Counted from the first letter of the stretch, positions 1 to 9,353 are shown. The stretch: 64,000 bases of DNA from Chitinophaga pinensis (GCA_945860865.1 CAMARW010000001.1:524294-588293), one strand, 5' to 3'. Made by a program: numbers and translations. The notes: generated by a model from the sequence alone, not told the origin.

Positions 1-14
1 AAAACTTAACACCC

Positions 15-992
15 ATGAACATACAACACGAAGCACTAAAGCAATTTAACTATCAAATAAATTATGCCATAAACAACTACAGCGCGCACGGAATGAGTTG
101 TGGACAGTTTAATAATATCCTTATTGGTGGCTTGGGAGGCAGTGGTATTGGCGGCCGATTGGTTAAGAACATTTTTGCCAATGATTTTCCATTGCCTGTA
201 GAAGTGGTGGCAGATTATACCTTGCCCGCTTATGTAAACGATAAAACTCTGGTTATTCTGGGTTCATACAGCGGTAATACAGAAGAAACTTTAGCCATGT
301 TTGAGGAAGTGCTTGAGCGCGGTAGCCAAATGATTATTTTAACTAGCGGTGGTAAACTAGGTGAATTGGCCAAAGAAAATAAATTAAAAACTTACCACAT
401 TGAGCCAGGTTTTCAACCTCGTATGGCCCTTGGATTTTCGCTCACGTATTTAATTCAAATTATGGGCGACCTAATGGGAACACCAAAAAGTGAAGAATTG
501 AAAACAGTAGCAAGTTTATTTGAAGATTGCACGGCATATCACCAAGAAGCCGAAGAAGTTTATAATGCGATTCAATCGCGCGCTAAGGCTAAATTTGTAG
601 TGTTAAGTGATGGTCCGTTTGAAGCCGTGGCCACCCGTTTTGCCCAGCAAGTGCAGGAAAATGCCAAGCACGAGTGTTTTACACATGTTTTGCCTGAACA
701 CAACCACAATGCGATAGAAAGCTATTATGGCACACTAGATACGGTTTTCTTTTTCTTAGATTCAAACTCAAATGCAAGAGTAACTACTCGATTTGATTTT
801 TTGGTGGGTTTATTAGAAGTAGAGAACCACAAAATTATTGAAATTGGCGTTGAAAAATTCACTTTGGCTAGTGTTTACCAAACCATTCACAGATTAGATT
901 GGATAAGCTTATTGGTAGCAGACGCCCGCAAGGTGGATTCCTTGAACGTTCCTAATATTGCTTCTCTTAAAGAATACTTAGCAAACGCATAA
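15..992 (+). CDS. Bifunctional phosphoglucose/phosphomannose isomerase
   Basis: Cytosolic aldose-ketose isomerase interconverting glucose-6-P or mannose-6-P with fructose-6-P. The 325 residues fit the short bifunctional PGI/PMI family. An N-terminal SIS domain carries a glycine-rich loop (GGLGGSGIGG, residues 38-47) and the phosphosugar loop SYSGNTEE (84-91). The C-terminal half carries EHNHN (228-232), the family's catalytic Glu/His region. It is followed one base later by a CpsB-like phosphatase, and sugar phosphate supply for envelope polysaccharide is a plausible shared theme. The family call is firm. Substrate preference between glucose and mannose cannot be read from sequence. Confidence 0.88.
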   Translation: MNIQHEALKQFNYQINYAINNYSAHGMSCGQFNNILIGGLGGSGIGGRLVKNIFANDFPLPVEVVADYTLPAYVNDKTLVILGSYSGNTEETLAMFEEVLERGSQMIILTSGGKLGELAKENKLKTYHIEPGFQPRMALGFSLTYLIQIMGDLMGTPKSEELKTVASLFEDCTAYHQEAEEVYNAIQSRAKAKFVVLSDGPFEAVATRFAQQVQENAKHECFTHVLPEHNHNAIESYYGTLDTVFFFLDSNSNARVTTRFDFLVGLLEVENHKIIEIGVEKFTLASVYQTIHRLDWISLLVADARKVDSLNVPNIASLKEYLANA

Positions 993-993
993 T

Positions 994-1752
994 TTGTCAT
1001 TATTTAACAAAATATTCGGCACAAAAGGAATACCATCCAACACGGGTATTCCTTTTGTAAACCCCATTCATGTAGAGTTTCACTCGCACCTTATATTTGG
1101 GGTTGATGACGGCTGTGAAACCATAGACCAAAGCATTGAATTACTGCGCGATTTTGAACAATTAGGCATGAAAAAGGTAGTTACTACTCCACATGTAATG
1201 TCTGATTTTTACAAAAATAGTAAAGAAAATATCTATCCCCTCCGCGATCAAATTAGGCAACGTTTAAAGGAAGAAAACATACAAATAGAATTTGATGCCG
1301 CAGCAGAATACATGATTGACGATGGATTTGAAAAAAAGATAGCGGCAGGAGATTTACTCACCTTTGGAAAAGACAATAAACACATTTTAATTGAATTGCC
1401 TTTTATGAGCGAACCGCCCAATCTCAATGCTTGCTTGTTTGAACTCCAAATAGCAGGATATATTCCTGTGTTGGCGCATCCAGAAAGGTATTTATACTAT
1501 GCCAACGACCGTGAAAAATACATAGGTTTAAAAGAACGTGGTATTTTATTGCAATTAAATATACTCAGTTGCGTGGGTTATTATTCTAAGCCTGTGGCTG
1601 ATGCAGCAGAATATTTAGTGCTTAATAATTTAATAGATTTAGTTGGTTCAGACACGCACCACAAGCGCCACATGCAGATTTTACCTGATGCCATTCAGCA
1701 TAAAATTTATAGAAAAGTTTGTGAAGCCGAATTATTAAATAATTATTTATAA
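994..1752 (+). CDS. CpsB/YwqE-like PHP-domain tyrosine phosphatase
   Basis: Metal-dependent protein tyrosine phosphatase of the PHP fold, the type that dephosphorylates the BY-kinase controlling capsule or exopolysaccharide synthesis. Visible metal-ligand motifs are HSH (30-32) followed by VDDG, TTPH near residue 69, AHPERY near 163 and SDTHH near 220. The start is TTG, one base after the previous stop; no ATG occurs at a sensible position, and the N-terminus (MSLFNKIFG) resembles homologues. No BY-kinase or polysaccharide cluster lies in the window, so its partner is elsewhere. Confidence 0.82.
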   Translation: MSLFNKIFGTKGIPSNTGIPFVNPIHVEFHSHLIFGVDDGCETIDQSIELLRDFEQLGMKKVVTTPHVMSDFYKNSKENIYPLRDQIRQRLKEENIQIEFDAAAEYMIDDGFEKKIAAGDLLTFGKDNKHILIELPFMSEPPNLNACLFELQIAGYIPVLAHPERYLYYANDREKYIGLKERGILLQLNILSCVGYYSKPVADAAEYLVLNNLIDLVGSDTHHKRHMQILPDAIQHKIYRKVCEAELLNNYL

Positions 1753-1761
1753 ATGATAGGG

Positions 1762-1769
1762 TAAATTTG
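1762..1769 (+). promoter_or_regulatory. Candidate -7 promoter box TAAATTTG
   Basis: Exact match to the Bacteroidota -7 consensus TAnnTTTG. It ends only 7 bases before the ATG at 1777, so a transcript starting where this box directs would have almost no leader. Confidence 0.45.
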
Positions 1770-1776
1770 CCCCATC

Positions 1777-3105
1777 ATGAAAAAATACTTAATCTTTTTT
1801 ATTGGTTTATTTTATTTTGGTTTGAACCAAGCCTTTGCCCTAACCTATGCCCAAACAGAGGCCAAAGGACAAGAAATAATAAACCTAATGGCAACTAAAC
1901 AATATGAAGCCATTAGTAAACAAGTAGATTCTTTGTATCAAAGTAGTTACCCTGCCTATGTTTTGGAGAAGGATTGGGCAGAACTTACTGGCACCTATGG
2001 CGCTTACCAGAGCGCAAAGCCGGTGAACTATGAGCTTAGCTCGTATTATCATTTCATCGCTTTTAAGCTGCAATTTGAATACCTTCCTTATATATTTAAT
2101 ATTAGTTTTAACGATGCTGGAAAAATAATTTATCTCTCGTTTATGGAAGCCCATAAAATTTATGTAGCCCCTGATTATTGCGATGTAAGTAAGTTCTTAG
2201 AACGCAAAATTATTGTTGTAAATGGTATGTACGATTTGCCGGGCATTTTAGCCATGCCCAACCAATCGGGCAAAAAGCCCCTTGTAATTATTTTGCCAGA
2301 AGCGGGTCCAACAGATAAAGATGGGTCATACGAAGAAAATAAACCTTATAAAGACCTCGCTTGGGGCCTAGCAAGCAAGGGGATTGCCGTTTTTAGATTC
2401 GAAAAACGCTCCAATAATTATGGCATGTTTTTACTTAAAGACAAAGCTGCTTATGAAACGTTTACTCCTAGAGAGGAATTATTAATTGATTTATATAAAA
2501 TAATAGATTCGCTTAAAACTTTGCCAGATGTAAACCCAGATAAAATCTTTATTCTTGGTCACGGACAAGGCGGTATGTTAGCCCCACTGGTGGCCAAAGA
2601 AAGAAAAGATATTGCAGGAATTGTTATGATGGGAGCCAATGCCAAACGCACCCAAGCAATGATGATAGATCAATATGAATATTTGAGCAAAGTTTCGCCA
2701 GAGAAAAAGCCAGAATACGATGAGCAAACGCGCAAAGCCATACGCAGCATGGATAAAAAATTAAACCCCCTTACAGAACATCACCTCATGCCCTATGATG
2801 TGCAAGCCACCTATTGGGTTTGGCTGAACCAATACCCACATTTAGAGATTTCGCAGAAATTAAACAAACCGCAGTTTGTATTGCACGGAGAACGCGATTA
2901 CCAAGCCAATATGGAAAACTATGAGCTTTGGAAAAAGACGCTTCAAAAAAACAGTAAAGCCATAGTAAAATTGTACCCTCGACTCAATCATTTATTTTAC
3001 GCCGGCGATGCACAATCAACCTATAGCGAATATTATTTAAAGAGTAATATTCCCGAAAATGTGATTACTGATATTGGTGATTGGTTGATGAAAATTGCAA
3101 ATTAG
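1777..3105 (+). CDS. Secreted alpha/beta hydrolase-fold protein with Gly in place of the catalytic Ser
   Basis: The 442-residue protein has a signal peptide (residues 1 to about 22), a DUF3887-like N-terminal domain (about 25-135) and a C-terminal alpha/beta hydrolase domain of the S33/dienelactone-hydrolase type. The nucleophile elbow reads GHGQGG at 261-266, whereas the family has GHSxGG: position 263 is Gly (codon GGA, 2563-2565). The acid candidate (HGERDYQ near 371) and the His candidate (LNHLFY near 406) are kept. Either the protein is a pseudo-enzyme or it uses another mechanism. The reading frame is otherwise intact and shows no other sign of decay. Confidence 0.75.
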   Translation: MKKYLIFFIGLFYFGLNQAFALTYAQTEAKGQEIINLMATKQYEAISKQVDSLYQSSYPAYVLEKDWAELTGTYGAYQSAKPVNYELSSYYHFIAFKLQFEYLPYIFNISFNDAGKIIYLSFMEAHKIYVAPDYCDVSKFLERKIIVVNGMYDLPGILAMPNQSGKKPLVIILPEAGPTDKDGSYEENKPYKDLAWGLASKGIAVFRFEKRSNNYGMFLLKDKAAYETFTPREELLIDLYKIIDSLKTLPDVNPDKIFILGHGQGGMLAPLVAKERKDIAGIVMMGANAKRTQAMMIDQYEYLSKVSPEKKPEYDEQTRKAIRSMDKKLNPLTEHHLMPYDVQATYWVWLNQYPHLEISQKLNKPQFVLHGERDYQANMENYELWKKTLQKNSKAIVKLYPRLNHLFYAGDAQSTYSEYYLKSNIPENVITDIGDWLMKIAN

Positions 3106-3178
3106 CGCGCGATTAATTTGTTAGGTGTAATTGCATGGCCCCATTATATATTTTTACTTTAACATTGTAGGATATTAC

Positions 3179-3186
3179 TATATTTG
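3179..3186 (+). promoter_or_regulatory. Candidate -7 promoter box TATATTTG for sucA
   Basis: Exact TAnnTTTG match, 22 bases upstream of the sucA ATG, in a 103-bp intergenic gap. The upstream -33 element is weak (TTTA-like around 3152-3161). Confidence 0.55.
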
Positions 3187-3208
3187 AGGCAAATTTTAGT
3201 GCCATAAT

Positions 3209-5935
3209 ATGGATTCATTTTCTTATATTTCAAATGCCGACGTGTCGGCCATAGACAACCTACATCAGCAATACCTGCAAAATCCAGAAGCTGTTGATTA
3301 CGGTTGGCAGAAATTTTTTGAAGGTTTTGACTTTGGGTATAATCAACGTTTTGCCAATGGCAAAGTCACAGCAATTTCTGAAGATGCGTTAAAAGAAATA
3401 AATGTTCTTAACCTAATTCAAGGTTATCGTACACGCGGACATCTTTTTACTAAAACCAATCCCGTGCGCGAGCGCAGAAAATATTCCCCTACTTTGGCCA
3501 TTGAAAATTTTGGATTACAAGCCGCAGATTTAGAAAAAACTTTCACTGCCGGAGCCGAATTAGGCTTAGGTTCAGCCAAATTAAAGGATATTATTAGCCA
3601 CCTAGAACAAACCTACTGCCAGAGCATTGGCGCTGAGTTTATGTTTGTGCGCGAGCCGCAAAAATTAGCTTGGCTTAAAGCTAAAATGGAGAAATCTAAA
3701 AATACACCCCAATTAAGTATAGACGAAAAACGCCATATTCTTAGCAAGCTGAACCAAGCCACCGTTTTTGAAAATTTTTTACATACCAAGTTTGTGGGTC
3801 AGAAACGTTTTAGTTTAGAAGGACTCGAAACCTTGATACCTGCCTTAGAATTTGTTATTCAATATGGAGCAGATTTGGGCGTAGAAGAATTTGTGTTGGG
3901 CATGGCACACCGCGGAAGATTAAATGTATTGGCCAATATTTTAAATAAAACTTACGACGAAATTTTTAAAGAATTTGAAGGCAAATCTGCCGAAGATGAG
4001 GGTATTTTTGAAGGTGATGTGAAGTACCACATGGGCTTTGCCAGCGAAATTAATACCATCAACGGTAAAAAAGTGCGCTTAAGTTTAAGTCCTAACCCAT
4101 CTCACCTAGAAACAGTAAACCCAGTTGTAAAGGGAATTACACGTGCCAAATTAGAATACACCCACCAGCATGATATAGACAAAGTTGCTCCTATTTTAAT
4201 TCATGGTGATGCCTCGGTGGCCGGACAAGGAATTGTATACGAAGTATTACAAATGGCAGGTTTGCCAGCTTATTCGGTGGGAGGCTGTATTCATATTGTG
4301 GCCAATAATCAAATTGGATTTACCACCAATTACACCGATGCCAGAACGTCTACTTATTGTACCGATGTAGCTAAAACAACACTGAGTCCGGTTTTTCATG
4401 TAAATGCAGATGATGTAGAAGCAGTAGTGTATACCATTAAATTGGCAATGGAGTACCGCCAAGAATTTAACAGCGATGTGTTTATCGACTTGTTAGGGTA
4501 CAGAAAATATGGCCACAATGAAGGCGATGAGCCTCGTTTTACGCAACCTGTTTTATACAAAGCCATTGGTTCGCACCAAAACCCTAGAGAAATTTACAAC
4601 CAAAAACTTTTGGCCGCAGGCAGCGTAGAAGCCGAGCTAGCCAAAGAAATGGAAAAAGGATTTAGGGGTTTGCTGCAAGAAAAATTAGAAAAATCTAAGC
4701 TAGATAAACCAGCCAAGGTAAAGAATTTTGTGAAAGATATATGGGAAGGATTTAGACCTGCACTAGAAGCAGATTTTAACCAATCTCCTAATACGGCTGT
4801 AAACCAAGAATTGCTTATTACTTTGGCGCAACAGCTTACCACTTTACCCGAAAACTTTAATGCCTTCAGTAAAATTGCCAAATTAATGAAAGATCGCAAG
4901 GCAATGATTGAAAACAATAAATTGGATTGGGCTATGGGCGAGCTTTTAGCCTACGCTACCCTCAGCAATGAAGGGCATAATGTGCGCATGACCGGACAAG
5001 ATTGCGAACGCGGAACTTTTAGTCACCGCCATGCCATTATCAAAGGAGAAGATTCAGATAAAGCTTACAATACCTTTGATAGTTTAGGTTCAAATAAAAA
5101 AGCAAAAGTGCATTTCTACAACTCATTGTTGAGCGAATATGCCGTTTTGGGTTTTGAATATGGTTATAGCATGGTTACTCCCAACGATCTTACCATTTGG
5201 GAAGCACAATTTGGAGATTTTGCCAATGGTGCTCAAATTATAATCGACCAATATTTAGCCAGTGCTGCCACCAAATGGAAAACCTTTAGCGGTTTAACTT
5301 TGCTGCTGCCACATGGATACGAAGGACAGGGTCCAGAGCATTCTTCTGCTAGGTTAGAAAGATTTTTGCAACTTTGTGCCAATTACAATATGCAAGTTTG
5401 TAATATAACCACACCAGCCAATTACTTTCATGCTTTACGCCGACAATTAAAGCGCCAAGACCATCGCTTGCCATTGGTAGTTATGACGCCTAAAAGCTTA
5501 TTAAGACACCCTGCATGCGTAAGCAGTATAGCTGATTTTACCGAGCAAAAGTTTCAAGAATTAATAGATGATAGCAGTGCAGAAGTGAGCAAAGTAAAAC
5601 GCGTGCTTATGTGCAGTGGCAAAATTTATTTTGAATTGCTTGAACGCAAATTGGCAGATAATAGGAGTGATATAGCCTTGGTAAGGTTAGAGCAGTTATA
5701 TCCAATGCCTACGCAGCAAATAGAAGCCTTGCATAAAAAATACGCAGGTGCAGAGTTTTGTTGGGTGCAAGAAGAGCCTAAAAACATGGGTGCTTGGTTG
5801 CATTTATTGCGTTGGGAAAACAACATGAATTTAAAAAGAATCTCGAGAGAATCGAGCGCTTCGCCAGCCACAGGCTACAGCAAAGTGCATGCAATAGAGC
5901 AATTGGCTATTATAGATAAAGCCTTTGCACTTTAG
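3209..5935 (+). CDS. sucA: 2-oxoglutarate dehydrogenase E1 component
   Basis: Thiamine-diphosphate-dependent E1 of the 2-oxoglutarate dehydrogenase complex in the TCA cycle. The 908 residues are close to the usual 930. Clear family motifs are an N-terminal lipoyl-acyltransferase-binding segment (YLQNPEAVDYGWQKFF), AHRGRLNVL, SPNPSHLE, HGDASVAGQG, NNQIGFTT and GHNEGDEPRFTQP for the cofactor domains, and EAQFGDF with GYEGQGPEHSSARLERFLQ in the C-terminal transketolase region. The E2 gene sucB, often the next gene, is absent: an SRPBCC gene follows 23 bases on. Confidence 0.97.
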   Translation: MDSFSYISNADVSAIDNLHQQYLQNPEAVDYGWQKFFEGFDFGYNQRFANGKVTAISEDALKEINVLNLIQGYRTRGHLFTKTNPVRERRKYSPTLAIENFGLQAADLEKTFTAGAELGLGSAKLKDIISHLEQTYCQSIGAEFMFVREPQKLAWLKAKMEKSKNTPQLSIDEKRHILSKLNQATVFENFLHTKFVGQKRFSLEGLETLIPALEFVIQYGADLGVEEFVLGMAHRGRLNVLANILNKTYDEIFKEFEGKSAEDEGIFEGDVKYHMGFASEINTINGKKVRLSLSPNPSHLETVNPVVKGITRAKLEYTHQHDIDKVAPILIHGDASVAGQGIVYEVLQMAGLPAYSVGGCIHIVANNQIGFTTNYTDARTSTYCTDVAKTTLSPVFHVNADDVEAVVYTIKLAMEYRQEFNSDVFIDLLGYRKYGHNEGDEPRFTQPVLYKAIGSHQNPREIYNQKLLAAGSVEAELAKEMEKGFRGLLQEKLEKSKLDKPAKVKNFVKDIWEGFRPALEADFNQSPNTAVNQELLITLAQQLTTLPENFNAFSKIAKLMKDRKAMIENNKLDWAMGELLAYATLSNEGHNVRMTGQDCERGTFSHRHAIIKGEDSDKAYNTFDSLGSNKKAKVHFYNSLLSEYAVLGFEYGYSMVTPNDLTIWEAQFGDFANGAQIIIDQYLASAATKWKTFSGLTLLLPHGYEGQGPEHSSARLERFLQLCANYNMQVCNITTPANYFHALRRQLKRQDHRLPLVVMTPKSLLRHPACVSSIADFTEQKFQELIDDSSAEVSKVKRVLMCSGKIYFELLERKLADNRSDIALVRLEQLYPMPTQQIEALHKKYAGAEFCWVQEEPKNMGAWLHLLRWENNMNLKRISRESSASPATGYSKVHAIEQLAIIDKAFAL

Positions 5936-5958
5936 GCCGAACCTATTAAAATAAAAGC

Positions 5959-6507
5959 ATGAAATTATTTAAAATATTTGCCGGAATAATGGGCTTTTTC
6001 GCCCTTGTATTTCTGGTTTCTTTATTTTTTCCAAGGCAATACAAAATTGAAAAAACAATTGTTGTTAATATTCCCGTTTTTGAGTCGTATGCGTATTTAA
6101 ATCAGATCCAAAATTGGAAAGATTGGAGTCCGTGGAATAATAATTTAGACAGCACTATGGTGTTTTTTTACTCCCAAAACATAAGCGGTTTAGGCGCGGC
6201 TCAATACTTTAGAGGCGATTTAGTGGGTATTGGCAGGTTTAGAATTGTGACTTCTGTGCCCAATGAAAAGATTAAGTTCAACTTATCCTTAGATCATGGT
6301 TTTATGAACATAGATCAAACCTTTTATTTTAAAGCTTTGGGCGGTAAAACTCAGCTTACATGGGTAGATGAGGGAGATGTAGGCATGAATCCACTTTTTA
6401 GATTTATGTTACCTACTAAGATTAAAAATTCGGAAGAGGCTTTTGAAGAAGGGTTAATTACAATAAAACGTGCAGCAGAAAACAAATCGCTGCTTGGTAT
6501 GCCTTAA
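5959..6507 (+). CDS. SRPBCC (polyketide-cyclase type) family protein
   Basis: The 182-residue protein has one N-terminal membrane segment (about 5-25) and a START/SRPBCC fold of the polyketide_cyc2 group, recognised from IEKTIVVNIPVFESYAYL, WKDWSPW and the late LTWVDEGDV strand. The cavity fold binds hydrophobic ligands, but no ligand can be named. It probably faces the periplasm, tethered by its N-terminal helix. The stop overlaps by four bases the stop of a small membrane gene on the other strand. Confidence 0.75.
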   Translation: MKLFKIFAGIMGFFALVFLVSLFFPRQYKIEKTIVVNIPVFESYAYLNQIQNWKDWSPWNNNLDSTMVFFYSQNISGLGAAQYFRGDLVGIGRFRIVTSVPNEKIKFNLSLDHGFMNIDQTFYFKALGGKTQLTWVDEGDVGMNPLFRFMLPTKIKNSEEAFEEGLITIKRAAENKSLLGMP

Positions 6508-6671
6508 ATTTTATTGCTTTTCTTGAGCCAAACAAACGTAAAAACAACGGCTAAGATAAAAAATAGGTAGGCTTTGCTGGCTACAAAATCTTCTAAAATA
6601 GCCACAAGAAAACCAACAAGCAAAGAGGCTATAGCTAAGATTAACCAATTTCTAAGAATCCATTTATCCAT
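6504..6671 (-). CDS. Small two-helix membrane protein, last gene of the lptC operon
   Basis: A 55-residue frame beginning MDKWILRNWLILAI and ending VWLKKSNKI. Two hydrophobic segments (about 9-26 and 34-50) are separated by a short acidic loop (LEDFVASK), which suggests a helical hairpin in the inner membrane with both ends inside. Its ATG overlaps the lptC stop as TAATG, the same coupling seen at other gene pairs here, and this is the main reason to believe it. I do not recognise a family. A link to LPS export is inferred only from the position after lptC. Confidence 0.7.
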   Translation of the reverse strand: MDKWILRNWLILAIASLLVGFLVAILEDFVASKAYLFFILAVVFTFVWLKKSNKI

Positions 6672-7213
6672 TACTGATTTAGATTTATAATTCCACTAAT
6701 ATTTAATACTTTAAACTGGGTAAATGCGGTGTTAGAGACCATGCCAGTGCCCATAATTATTTTATCTGGCGTAGTAATTCTAACCGCTTTATCTGAATAA
6801 ATTTTATCAGTTTTCTCATCCCAAATCAACTCTTCGGTGCGCAGGGTATCGCCTTTATTATTTACTACTTGTACTTCTTTGCGGGCTGTTATGGTTCTTT
6901 CACGCTCGTTTCTAATGGCATATTTGCTCTTAATAAAACTATTTACCTTGCCCTCTCTGCTATAAAAATAGGCGGTTATACCTTTAGTCATTTCGGTTTC
7001 TGAGCGTGTTTCTGTGGCATATCTTTCTAGTAATGGAGCAAATAAAATAGCTTTTTGAAACCCACTATCCGTATAACTAATGCTCACATTGGAGCCCACT
7101 TCTACAGGCAAATCGCCCGATTGGGTAATTACCTTAATCTTTTCTAAGTCTTTGTTTCCGCAACTTAAAATACAAGCAGATACGATGCAGAGTAATACAA
7201 AATGTTTAATCAT
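6671..7213 (-). CDS. lptC: LPS export ABC transporter periplasmic protein LptC
   Basis: LptC links the LptBFG transporter to the periplasmic LptA bridge and carries LPS toward the outer membrane. I chose the ATG at 7213: it gives a lipoprotein-like signal (MIKHFVLLCIVSACILSC) and overlaps the upstream stop by eight bases. The start can be extended only to a TTG at 7243. The body has the beta-jellyroll pattern of Lpt proteins (ITAYFYSREGKVNSFIKSKYA, WDEKTDKIYSDKAVRITTPD). Bacteroidota LptC proteins are often lipoproteins, as here. Confidence 0.85.
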   Translation of the reverse strand: MIKHFVLLCIVSACILSCGNKDLEKIKVITQSGDLPVEVGSNVSISYTDSGFQKAILFAPLLERYATETRSETEMTKGITAYFYSREGKVNSFIKSKYAIRNERERTITARKEVQVVNNKGDTLRTEELIWDEKTDKIYSDKAVRITTPDKIIMGTGMVSNTAFTQFKVLNISGIINLNQ

Positions 7214-8513
7214 AACGGTATCTGTAAAACCATTTGTCGGCAAAACTTACACCAATATATACCCTAAAATAATTTTCCTGAACCAATCCATTTGCCACCG
7301 TACCGCGCTGCAACCATTCGGCTCCAATGTTTACCTTCGACTTGCTCTTAGCCATTGGTAGGCCCAAACCTGCATTAAAAGAGAGAATATCTACTCCGGT
7401 TCCATCTACAGACAAATTGCTTTGCTCATACCTAATTCCTGCTCGGTATTCTATGCGGGAAAAAAAGTTTTTCCCTTTAATGTTGGGCGTATAACTACCT
7501 CCCATGCTGCCGCCCAAACTATTACGCAAAGAATCGGTTGAACCAAAACTTCTGTAATCAGACCATTGTGTGCCGCGAATATCTGCGGCCAACAGCCACT
7601 TATCTTTTCTGGCTAAGCTAATACCTGCTTTAAAAGCGAGCGGAGAAACAATGGTTCCTAAAATGCCAGTTTCAGAAAAAATGGTATCACGTGTGCCGCC
7701 TTTACTGCCTATAGGCAAACTGCGCAACAAATAACTTTGCTCTGCATTAAGGTTAGAAAGAGGAGTTACCGTACCTCCTAATACCCATTCGTATTCGCGC
7801 AATTCGTTTTTTACAACACGTGTAAAAGTATCATGTATTTGAAGGCCAATATCGTAAACCCAACCATTTATATAGGTACGTTTATCCTCATTGGTATTAA
7901 ACATTCTGTACCCAGAAGGAATAAGTAGCTGAGTGGTATTGGTATTCTCGCCAAAAAGATAATTGGCGTTTATGCCTATGCTGGTAGTTCTGTGCAAGCG
8001 CATACCATAGCCCAAGTAAAACCTACTTAAACCGCCTCTACCTACAAAATTATAAAAAGCAGGTATGGAACCTGTATCGCCAGGCAAAGTAGTTTCTGAT
8101 TCAATATTGTACCCCAAACCAGAGAAAGGAGTTAGTCCGAAAGATACGCCTATGCCCTTTTTAACAGAAATGGGCAAAGCTAAATTAAGGTAGGCAATCC
8201 ATGCATTATTCACGCTGGCGCTGCTGGTATTGGTTGTAAATGTTCCTAAACTATAAGTAGCACCCGCCTCAATATTGGTGGTTTTAGTAGCAGAGTAGGA
8301 GGCAGGATTTAAGATATTAATGGCAAAAGGGTTTCTAATAGCTTGGTTGGTTTGCCCCATAGAGTAAGTGCTAGCATTGCCCGAGTATACCACATCTCCA
8401 ATACCTACAATAGAATAAGGAGATTTGGTAATATTTTGTGCCGTTACTAAAAAAGAGCAAGCCCAAATAACAGTAATAAAAGTAAAAACGAGCCTTTGGG
8501 CGCTATTTTGCAT
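7206..8513 (-). CDS. FadL-like outer-membrane beta-barrel protein
   Basis: The 435-residue protein has a signal peptide ending near LVTAQ (about residue 26) and alternating beta-strand sequence rich in Tyr, Gly, Asn and Ser, resembling the FadL/OmpP1-type barrels of Bacteroidota. Typical features are SPYSIVGIGDVV after the signal and NPASYSATKTTNIEAGATY. It sits between coaX (11-base overlap) and lptC (8-base overlap), an arrangement common in this phylum. The transported substrate is unknown; hydrophobic compounds are expected from the family. Confidence 0.75.
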   Translation of the reverse strand: MQNSAQRLVFTFITVIWACSFLVTAQNITKSPYSIVGIGDVVYSGNASTYSMGQTNQAIRNPFAINILNPASYSATKTTNIEAGATYSLGTFTTNTSSASVNNAWIAYLNLALPISVKKGIGVSFGLTPFSGLGYNIESETTLPGDTGSIPAFYNFVGRGGLSRFYLGYGMRLHRTTSIGINANYLFGENTNTTQLLIPSGYRMFNTNEDKRTYINGWVYDIGLQIHDTFTRVVKNELREYEWVLGGTVTPLSNLNAEQSYLLRSLPIGSKGGTRDTIFSETGILGTIVSPLAFKAGISLARKDKWLLAADIRGTQWSDYRSFGSTDSLRNSLGGSMGGSYTPNIKGKNFFSRIEYRAGIRYEQSNLSVDGTGVDILSFNAGLGLPMAKSKSKVNIGAEWLQRGTVANGLVQENYFRVYIGVSFADKWFYRYRYD

Positions 8514-9237
8514 GGTGAGTTAATATTTTATGTAATCCAAATAACAATAGATTTTCGTGTACAAATATGCTGGTTTTTATGCGTTTTGCCAACAATTGTG
8601 CATCACCACCTGTAAGTAAAATTTTTAGGTCCTTATTTGCCATACTATAATGGGCGCTTTGGTAGGCTATTTCTGCAATTATTCCGTAATAAGCACCGCT
8701 TAATAAACAGTCGTTGGTATTTTTACCCAGTAGATTTGGTTCAGCCATAAAAGTAGCTAAGGGAAGTTTTTCGGTAAAAGTGTGCATGGCTTGTAACCTC
8801 ATTTGTAAACCCGGACTAATACTTCCGCCCAAGTATTCCTCAGACGCAGAGAGCAGGTCGAAAGTTACACAAGTGCCAGCATCAATAATTAAGCATGGCT
8901 GATTCGGATAAAAATGCATGGCGGCTGCTACTAGTGCTTTTCTATCGGCGCCGAGTGTAGCTTTACTTTCATATAAATTTTTAAACGGCAAGGCAGTATC
9001 CGCATTAAGCCAATGTATGTTACAAGGCAAATTTGGCGGCATACTTGCTACTAATTTCCCGCTAACATCACTTATAAGCACTTGGTTTATTTGGTCTGAA
9101 CCTATCCAAGCACTCAAAGATTCCCAAAAGTCTTCATAGGTAATCATCTGTTGATGCAATAAGGCATCATGACTAAACATGGCCATCTTAACTCGGGTAT
9201 TCCCCGCATCTACAACGATTGATTTTTTATTACTCAT
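8503..9237 (-). CDS. coaX: Type III pantothenate kinase
   Basis: Catalyses the first step of coenzyme A synthesis from pantothenate. The start at 9237 gives MSNKKSIVVDAGNTRVK, placing the phosphate-binding motif D-x-GNT at the usual distance from the N-terminus; the frame upstream is unlikely coding. Other family motifs are GADRKALVAAA and CLIIDAGTCVTFDLL with YLGGSISPGLQMR. At 244 residues the length is normal. It is the first gene of the coaX - barrel - lptC - small membrane protein operon, with overlaps at each junction. Confidence 0.93.
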   Translation of the reverse strand: MSNKKSIVVDAGNTRVKMAMFSHDALLHQQMITYEDFWESLSAWIGSDQINQVLISDVSGKLVASMPPNLPCNIHWLNADTALPFKNLYESKATLGADRKALVAAAMHFYPNQPCLIIDAGTCVTFDLLSASEEYLGGSISPGLQMRLQAMHTFTEKLPLATFMAEPNLLGKNTNDCLLSGAYYGIIAEIAYQSAHYSMANKDLKILLTGGDAQLLAKRIKTSIFVHENLLLFGLHKILTHHAK

Positions 9238-9353
9238 GATATTATTGCTTGAACCAATTTTTATGCAAATATTACAATTGTGGGGGGATTTTACTATCAT
9301 CAGAAAATAAACTGTCTATCGGTCTGCCGGCTGTGGAATCTGCAGCTGCCCTC

